Notes under the pieces: generated by a model
Databases searched by the model: none
What the model saw: only the letters and a program-made list of their open reading frames with translations
Told to the model about the DNA's origin: nothing
Part shown: positions 59,017 to 64,000 of the stretch, piece after piece
Position numbering within the stretch: position 1 is the first letter of the stretch
Layout of the letters: each line of letters begins with the position of its first letter
Position numbers and translations under genes: made by a program
Source: Pyruvatibacter sp.
Lineage (GTDB): Bacteria > Pseudomonadota > Alphaproteobacteria > CGMCC-115125
DNA: 64,000 nucleotides
Assembly: GCF_040219635.1 (NCBI RefSeq)
Contig: NZ_JAVJSC010000003.1
Location: 940,501 to 1,004,500, forward strand
Direction: 5' to 3'

Positions 59017-60414
59017 TCACTCCGCGGCAACGTTGGTTGACTGCGCTGCCCGGGCGGGAACCGGCAGGCCGGGGTTCCTGGCGGCGCGCTTTGCCCCGCG
59101 CTTGATCTCACGCTCCATGTCCCAGACATATTTATTGAAATCAAGCTGCATAGTGTGCCTGGCCGACTTGTAGAAATGCCCGGTGTACATATCCTCGTCG
59201 TCCTTGATGACCTGCTCCATTGTCGTCTTGTCCGGCAGGGCGTAGTCGCCCGTGAGGTAGCGGCCCACAAGCTTCATTTGCTGCTCCGCAAAATTGACCA
59301 GGGTCGGCAGCGGCTGGGCAAGCGCCATGAAAAACAGGTTTGGCACCTCAGGCGAGAAAATGCGCTTGTATAGCGGCACATGGTTGTTCTCCACCTTGAT
59401 GACGGTCTCATCCATGAACGGAAACGACACGTTGTAGCCGGTGGCATAGATCACCACGTCAATTTCCTCGCGGCTTGCATCTTCAAACTCAACGACATTG
59501 CCGTCAAAACGTTTGATGTTTGGCTTGGCGGTAATGTCGCCACAGCCAACCCGTGTCAAAAACTCTCCGGATACGGATGGATGCGCCTCCAGCGGCTCGT
59601 GGTCAGGCTTGGGCAGGCCGTAATCTTCCATGTTGCCCACCAGCCGCTTGATCATCCGCTTGGCGATGGCGCGCTGAACCGAAAGCGGAATCCATGCGGG
59701 CATCGCGCCTTTATCCGCAACCTGACCGTTAATGTATTTGGGCATGACCCATACGCCGCGGCGTGCGGCAACAAACAGCTTTTGCGCGATCGGGCGTTGC
59801 GACAGTTCGGATGAAATATCCATCGCGCTGTTGCCCATGCCCACAATCACAATGCGCTTGCCCCGCATGTCAGTTGGTTCAAACGGCGTAAGGTAGGAGT
59901 GTGCGTGCATCTGCACGCCTGTGAACTCGCCCATGCCTTCGTATTCGGGCCAGCGCGGGTCCCAGTGATGGCCGTTGCACACAAACACCGCGTCATAGAG
60001 GCGGGTTTCCGACGACGGTCCACCCGTTGCCGACCTGTCGATTGTCACGTGCCAAAGGCCCGCATCGTCACGGGTGACATGGGTTACGGCCGTGTTGAAA
60101 CTTATTTTGTCGCGCAGGCCGAAGTGGTCCACATAGTCATTGAAATAATCAAAAATTTGGCTGTGATGGGGGAAATCAGGAAAGTCCGGCGGGATCGGAA
60201 AATCCTCAAATGACATCCGCAGCTTTGATGTGTCGATGTGCAGGGATTCATAGCACGCCGACATGCCGTTCTTGTTCTTGTACGCCCAGTTGCCGCCGAC
60301 CACGTCCGACATCTCGAAACAGTCAAACTCGATGCCCCGATCCTGAAGGGCCTTGGCCGTTGTAAAGCCGGAGCAACCGGCCCCGATGATGCAGCATTTG
60401 GGAAGTGCGGACAT
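59017..60414 (-). CDS. Flavin-containing monooxygenase (class B)
   Basis: 465 residues. FAD motif GAGCSG (11-16), NADPH motif GMGNSA (192-197), and between them FTGVQMHAHSY (164-174), which fits the FMO fingerprint FxGxxxHxxxY/F rather than the W(P/D) ending of Baeyer-Villiger enzymes. IDVVIYATGYNVSFPF is the usual C-terminal ATGY motif. It probably oxygenates a hydrophobic amine, sulfide, ketone or aldehyde. The enoyl-CoA hydratase gene ends 31 bases upstream on the same strand. Confidence 0.87.
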   Translation of the reverse strand: MSALPKCCIIGAGCSGFTTAKALQDRGIEFDCFEMSDVVGGNWAYKNKNGMSACYESLHIDTSKLRMSFEDFPIPPDFPDFPHHSQIFDYFNDYVDHFGLRDKISFNTAVTHVTRDDAGLWHVTIDRSATGGPSSETRLYDAVFVCNGHHWDPRWPEYEGMGEFTGVQMHAHSYLTPFEPTDMRGKRIVIVGMGNSAMDISSELSQRPIAQKLFVAARRGVWVMPKYINGQVADKGAMPAWIPLSVQRAIAKRMIKRLVGNMEDYGLPKPDHEPLEAHPSVSGEFLTRVGCGDITAKPNIKRFDGNVVEFEDASREEIDVVIYATGYNVSFPFMDETVIKVENNHVPLYKRIFSPEVPNLFFMALAQPLPTLVNFAEQQMKLVGRYLTGDYALPDKTTMEQVIKDDEDMYTGHFYKSARHTMQLDFNKYVWDMEREIKRGAKRAARNPGLPVPARAAQSTNVAAE

Positions 60415-60445
60415 GTGTTTTCCCCGTTGTGTTTTTCAGCGCAGT

Positions 60446-61282
60446 CTAGCGCCCTTCAAAGTTTCCGTCGCGGCGCTCGATGAAGGACTTCACGCCTTCG
60501 GCCGCATCTTGCGTGTTTGCAAGTTTCGCCTGAACGGCATCAAGCTGGGAAAAGGCTGCCGCCTCGCCCTGCTCGATGAATGTCATGGCGGAGCGTTTGG
60601 TTTCCTGGATAGCGAGCGGGGCCAGCTTTGCAATGCGCTTCGCCAGTTCAATGGCGCGCGCTACTTGTTGTCCGGTCTCGACAACTTCCTGAACGATGCC
60701 GATGCGCAGCGCTTCGTCTGCGCCAAACTCGCCGTCGCACAGCAGCAGATGATACATGCCGTTGCCCCAGCCGCAGCGCTCAATGAAGCGGATGGTGCCG
60801 CCGCCTGCTGCCATCAGCCCGCGTCGCGGCTCAAGCTGTGCAAAGCGGGTGTCTTTTGCGGCAATGGCAATGTCGGACGCCAGCATCATCTCAATGCCTG
60901 CCGTGTAACAGATGCCCTGCACGGCGGTGATTACGGGCTTTGAGCATTTTTTCTTGAGCGCAAACGGGTCAACACGCTGTCCGCCTGCTTCGTTGGCCCC
61001 GCTGGCGCCTTTTTTCATACCTTCGGCAAACCTGGTGAGTTCAAGCCCTGCCGTAAAGTGTGTTCCAAACGCATACAGCACGCCGACACGCAGCTCCGGG
61101 TCGCTGTCCAGCACCGTGTAGGCGTCCGACAGTTCCGAAAACATTTTCGGCGTCAGGCCGTTATATTTTTCGGGTCGGTCAATGCCCATCAACAGTACGG
61201 GGCCCTGCCGGGTGACGGCAATTTGTCCGTCCGGTTCAGTGGCAGGGTCGCGGGATGATTGGGGGAGGGTGGCCTTGGACAT
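60446..61282 (-). CDS. Enoyl-CoA hydratase/isomerase family protein
   Basis: 278 residues from the ATG at 61282 with AGGAAA upstream. Crotonase fold: ITRQGPVLLMGIDRPEKYNGLTPKMF is represented as VTRQGPVLLMGIDRPEKYNG, then oxyanion-hole GTHFTAGLEL and GICYTAGIEMMLASDIAIAAKDTRFAQLEPRRGLMAAGGG. The second catalytic Glu of classical hydratases is not certain, so isomerase or another crotonase activity is possible. It is the first gene of the minus-strand cluster, divergent from thioesterases across a 32-bp palindrome. Confidence 0.85.
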   Translation of the reverse strand: MSKATLPQSSRDPATEPDGQIAVTRQGPVLLMGIDRPEKYNGLTPKMFSELSDAYTVLDSDPELRVGVLYAFGTHFTAGLELTRFAEGMKKGASGANEAGGQRVDPFALKKKCSKPVITAVQGICYTAGIEMMLASDIAIAAKDTRFAQLEPRRGLMAAGGGTIRFIERCGWGNGMYHLLLCDGEFGADEALRIGIVQEVVETGQQVARAIELAKRIAKLAPLAIQETKRSAMTFIEQGEAAAFSQLDAVQAKLANTQDAAEGVKSFIERRDGNFEGR

Positions 61283-61327
61283 GGAGCGTTTCCTGGTCGG
61301 CTTTTTAAGTGTTCCCAAGAGTCATAC

Positions 61328-61359
61328 AATCGAAACTAGACTTGGGTCCAGTTTCGATT
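61328..61359. promoter_or_regulatory. Near-perfect 32-bp palindrome, probable TetR operator
   Basis: Arms AATCGAAACTAGAC (61328-61341) and GTCCAGTTTCGATT (61346-61359) match as inverted repeats with one mismatch around TTGG. The site lies in the divergent promoter between the enoyl-CoA hydratase gene and the thioesterase pair, with the shape expected of a TetR-family operator. Confidence 0.7.
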
Positions 61360-61397
61360 TGCTTGCCCGTGTCCGCGCAACAGGTCATACCCATGCC

Positions 61398-61916
61398 ATG
61401 ACAGATGACGTTCAAAAGCGCCTCGACATGATGCGTGACATGCTGATTGACCACGTGCCCCACGCCAGGGCGATCGGGCTTGAAGTGGTGGCCGCCGAAA
61501 AAGGCATGTGCCGCATGAAAGTGGCCTATGCGCCGCATCTCATCGGTAACCCGGATACGGGCGTCATGCATGGCGGTGTCATTACGTCCATGCTGGACAA
61601 TGCGTGCGGGGTGGCGGTGCAAATGGCGCTGGGCGAACCCAGCTCAATCGCGACGCTTGATCTGCGCATCGACTACATGCGCCCGGCAACGCCCAGGCTT
61701 GATGTCATCGGCGAGGCGCGCTGTTACAAAGTGACAAAATCTGTCGCCTTCGTGCGCGGCACCGCATTTCACGACGATCCGTCTGACCCTATTGCAAGCT
61801 GTGTCGGTGCTTTCATGCTGGCCGCCAACCGCGCCGCGCCAACCGCAACTGTTGCGCGGGCGCAGGCAAAGAAAATGCTGGACGCCGAAGAAGCCAAAAC
61901 AAAAGACGAGGGCTGA
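61398..61916 (+). CDS. Hot-dog-fold thioesterase (PaaI family) 1
   Basis: 172 residues from the ATG at 61398. The hot-dog core has HARAIGLEVVAAEKGMCRMKVAYAPHLIGNPDTGVMHGGVITSMLDNACGVAVQMAL, with the HGG motif and helix Asp (D in LDNACG), then TLDLRIDYMRPA. It hydrolyses acyl-CoA thioesters; chain preference is unknown. An Ala/Lys-rich tail of about 25 residues follows. The next thioesterase begins 3 bases later. Confidence 0.85.
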   Translation: MTDDVQKRLDMMRDMLIDHVPHARAIGLEVVAAEKGMCRMKVAYAPHLIGNPDTGVMHGGVITSMLDNACGVAVQMALGEPSSIATLDLRIDYMRPATPRLDVIGEARCYKVTKSVAFVRGTAFHDDPSDPIASCVGAFMLAANRAAPTATVARAQAKKMLDAEEAKTKDEG

Positions 61917-61919
61917 GCC

Positions 61920-62369
61920 ATGCGGGACCTCGAAAACATCGCCGAAGGCCGCGACATCAATGACGTGATGGCGAGCATTCCCTATGTCGCGTTTCTGGGC
62001 ATCACGTTTGAGCCGGTCGCAAACGAACTGCTTGCCAAGCTCACCTTCAAGCCAGACCTGATCGGCAATCCGGTTTTGCCTGCCCTGCATGGCGGTGTCA
62101 TTGGTGGTTTTCTGGAAACTGCTGCCATTGTGCAGGTGGCACGCGAAAGCAAAATCCGTGTTTTGCCCAAAACCATCGACATCACAATCGACTATCTGCG
62201 CTCTGGTCGTCCGCTGGATGTGTATGCGCGGGCAACCATTACCAAGCATGGGCGGCGCGTTGCCAATGTGCAGGTGATTGCCTGGCAGGATGACCCGGCA
62301 AAGCCTATTGCCGCTGCCCACGGGCACTTCCTTCTGGAACCGCTCAATGGCGACGATGCCATTGCCTGA
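61920..62369 (+). CDS. Hot-dog-fold thioesterase (PaaI family) 2
   Basis: 149 residues. IPYVAFLGITFEPVANELLAKLTFKPDLIGNPVLPALHGGVIGGFLETAAIVQVA carries the family HGG motif, with Glu in place of the Asp seen in the first copy (FLETAA). ITIDYLRSGRPLDVYARATITKHGRRVANVQVIAWQ completes the fold. The two paralogues are diverged and probably form a heteromer or have different substrates. Cotranscribed with thioesterase 1. Confidence 0.83.
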   Translation: MRDLENIAEGRDINDVMASIPYVAFLGITFEPVANELLAKLTFKPDLIGNPVLPALHGGVIGGFLETAAIVQVARESKIRVLPKTIDITIDYLRSGRPLDVYARATITKHGRRVANVQVIAWQDDPAKPIAAAHGHFLLEPLNGDDAIA

Positions 62370-62435
62370 GACACCTGCCAGGACCGTATTCGTGTGCGCG
62401 GTATCTCCCGAGGCCCTCGCGCTTGAGCAAGCGAC

Positions 62436-62783
62436 TTAGAGAATGGCCAGAACGCTTTCCGGCGGGCGGCCGATTGCAGCCTTTCCTCCGGTTTCGACAA
62501 TCGGTCGCTCAATCAGTATCGGGTGCGCAGCCATCGCTGTTATCAGCGCCATGTCGGACAGGGATGTGTCGGAAAGTCCGAGCTCTTTGTAGGCTGTCTC
62601 GCCCTTGCGCAATATCTCGCGTGGCCTCATGCCAAGCTGTGTGAGGAGTGTCTCAAGGTCGGCGGCGGTCAGCGGTGTTTTGAGATATTCGATCACTTCA
62701 GGCGTGTGGCCATGTTGCTCAAGCAGGGCAAGGGTTTGCCGTGACTTGGAGCAGCGCGGGTTATGATAGATGCGCACGGTCAT
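62436..62783 (-). CDS. arsC: Arsenate reductase, glutaredoxin-dependent (ArsC family)
   Basis: 115 residues. IYHNPRCSKSRQTLALLEQHG has the catalytic Cys11 in the CSKS loop; ILRKGETAYKELGL and HPILIERPIVETGGKAAIGRPPESVL carry the arginines that complete the active site. It resembles plasmid R773 ArsC and the closely related YfgD/ArsC-like proteins, so arsenate specificity is probable but not certain. It overlaps pyrD by four bases and is likely translated with it; no other ars gene is present. Confidence 0.85.
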   Translation of the reverse strand: MTVRIYHNPRCSKSRQTLALLEQHGHTPEVIEYLKTPLTAADLETLLTQLGMRPREILRKGETAYKELGLSDTSLSDMALITAMAAHPILIERPIVETGGKAAIGRPPESVLAIL

Positions 62784-63883
62784 GAGGGTGTTTTCTCCGG
62801 TATTTTGACGTCCGTGCCTACAGCATCACTCACCGTGGCAAACCCGTCGCGGCGCAACAGGTCTGCCAGTTCATGCCTGATGCGCGGAATGAGCGATGGT
62901 CCTTCATAGCCAAAGGCTGTGTAGAGCTGTACCAGCGAAGCGCCGGCGCGGATTTTCATGTATGCATCTGCACCTGATGCAACGCCTCCGGCCCCTATAA
63001 GAGCCAGTCTGCCCTTGTTGGCATAGGCAGCCAGCCTGAGTGCGTCTGTTGAGGGGTGCAGCAATGGTGCACCGGACAGGCCACCTGTTTCATCCTTGTG
63101 CGGACTTTTGAGAGAAGTTGTCCGGGCGATTGTCGTGTTGGAGACAATCATGCCGTCGAAGCTGTTTTTACAGGCGATCTCAACGGCATCTACAATGTCC
63201 TCAGGTGCCAGATCCGGAGCGATCTTCAAAACCAGCGGAAGCTTGTGGCCTGTACGGCCAACAACACCGTCACGCGCTTCGGCAACACGTTGGGTAAGCT
63301 CCTGCAGTGCATCATGCGCCTGCAAATCACGCAGCCCCGGCGTATTGGGGGATGATATGTTGACGGTGACGTAGGAGACCAGCGGGCCAACCCGCTCAAC
63401 CCCTGTCACGTAATCGGCAATGCGGTTTGCACTGTCCTTGTTGGCTCCGATGTTGGCGCCCACAATGCCCGCAGTTGATACGCGAACATGTGCCCTGCGC
63501 GCGTCAAGCCGCTGACAGAACGCATCCAGCCCCTGGTTGTTGAACCCCAGCCGGTTGATAACCGCCTTGTCGTCCACAAGGCGGAACATGCGTGGTTTCG
63601 GGTTGCCCGGCTGCGCCAGCGGCGTCACGGTACCGACCTCGGCAAAGCCGAACCCCAGCTTTATCAGCGCGTCCGGCGCGCGGGCATCCTTGTCGAACCC
63701 TGCCGCAACACCAAGGGGGTTTGTGAACTCAAGCCCCATGACCTTGGAAGCGAGCACGGGGTCGTGCGCAGATGTGTCGCGTGGCCCAAGTCCCAATGCC
63801 AATGCCCGGACAGCCAGCGTATGAGCCATTTCAGCAGGGAGCATCCGCAACGCGCGGGCGCCCAAATCTGCAAGCAGGTTCAT
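62780..63883 (-). CDS. pyrD: Dihydroorotate dehydrogenase (quinone), class 2
   Basis: 367 residues. FMN enzyme of pyrimidine synthesis coupled to the quinone pool. The N-terminal amphipathic extension (RALRMLPAEMAHTLAVRALALGL) marks the membrane-associated class 2. Core motifs: NPLGVAAGFDKDA, NRLGFNNQGLDAF, VTVNISSPNTPGLRDLQ (catalytic Ser), LKIAPDL, and the FMN-phosphate site IGAGGVASGADAYMKIRAGASLVQLYTA. The upstream DUF952 gene overlaps its start as ATGA. Confidence 0.94.
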   Translation of the reverse strand: MNLLADLGARALRMLPAEMAHTLAVRALALGLGPRDTSAHDPVLASKVMGLEFTNPLGVAAGFDKDARAPDALIKLGFGFAEVGTVTPLAQPGNPKPRMFRLVDDKAVINRLGFNNQGLDAFCQRLDARRAHVRVSTAGIVGANIGANKDSANRIADYVTGVERVGPLVSYVTVNISSPNTPGLRDLQAHDALQELTQRVAEARDGVVGRTGHKLPLVLKIAPDLAPEDIVDAVEIACKNSFDGMIVSNTTIARTTSLKSPHKDETGGLSGAPLLHPSTDALRLAAYANKGRLALIGAGGVASGADAYMKIRAGASLVQLYTAFGYEGPSLIPRIRHELADLLRRDGFATVSDAVGTDVKIPEKTPS

Positions 63884-64000
63884 GGCGCGGCCTCGTCGCC
63901 GAGGGTGCCAAGCTGTGGAATGCCATCCGGATCAAGAGGTGCGGCGCGCACTGACCTTACAGCCTCCAGCGCCAACGGCCCGTAAAGATGCGGGAACAAC
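63880..64000 (-). CDS. DUF952 family protein, C-terminal end (partial)
   Basis: A frame enters from the right window edge and ends with a TGA that overlaps the pyrD ATG (ATGA). The visible 39 residues include LFPHLYGPLALEAVRSVRAAP and PLDPDGIPQLG, the typical C-terminus of DUF952 proteins (FPHLYGPL...V..V..L.LD.DG). DUF952 genes commonly sit upstream of pyrD in alphaproteobacteria. Function unknown. The 5' part is outside the window. Confidence 0.8.
   Translation of the reverse strand, partial: LFPHLYGPLALEAVRSVRAAPLDPDGIPQLGTLGDEAAP

Overview
The window is chromosomal DNA from a GC-rich alphaproteobacterium. The indicators are a GcrA cell-cycle regulator, a ChvI-type regulator divergent from pckA, a SAM-II riboswitch in front of metZ, a PstA with the long N-terminal region seen in alphaproteobacteria, a long-form dCTP deaminase and an IalB-like secreted protein. 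The many acyl-CoA, SDR and thioesterase genes and a two-domain fatty acyl-CoA reductase suggest a lipid-metabolising Hyphomicrobiales/Parvibaculaceae-like organism; that placement is inference.

Layout. 0-9.3 kb: start of chvG, chvI, pckA, a gamma-glutamyltransferase-like gene, polA, an ABC ATPase and a PAS protein. 9.58-11.85 kb: a tRNA-Arg(CCG) gene is cut in the anticodon loop by a 2.18-kb insert. The insert carries a different, intact tRNA-Arg(CCG) and a GT14-like glycosyltransferase, and no integrase is visible. 12-22 kb: an old yellow enzyme, IalB-like protein, pirin with an XRE/MmyB regulator, a metal-dependent hydrolase divergent from a TetR gene across two tandem palindromes, queH, two HupE/UreJ-like genes, an SDR and an acyl-CoA dehydrogenase.

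22.2-30.9 kb: complete phosphate module phoR-[Pho box]-pstSCAB-phoU-phoB ending in a strong terminator. 31-37.8 kb: gcrA with two perfect DnaA boxes upstream, an ABC-2 permease (probable partner of the ATPase 23 kb away), argD-argF-hslO, a lipoprotein and argE. 38-42.6 kb: an RND adaptor-permease pair. 42.6-50.7 kb: fatty acyl-CoA reductase, trkH, apaG, metZ under SAM-II control, long dcd with lrgAB, and tRNA-Gly(CCC).

50.8-64 kb: a secreted VWA protein with a peptidoglycan-binding tail meets a GT2 glycosyltransferase with an N-terminal GspE_N-like domain. Then come a DECR-like SDR, a lipoprotein built from 11-residue repeats, and a probable catabolic cluster (enoyl-CoA hydratase, flavin monooxygenase, TetR, HSL esterase, quinone oxidoreductase). 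That cluster is divergent from two hot-dog thioesterases across a near-perfect 32-bp palindrome. The window ends with arsC, pyrD and the 3' end of a DUF952 gene.

Most of the sequence is ordinary core genome. The least ordinary part is the broken tRNA-Arg and its mini-island. All assignments come from reading the sequence and remembered family motifs; no database search was run.
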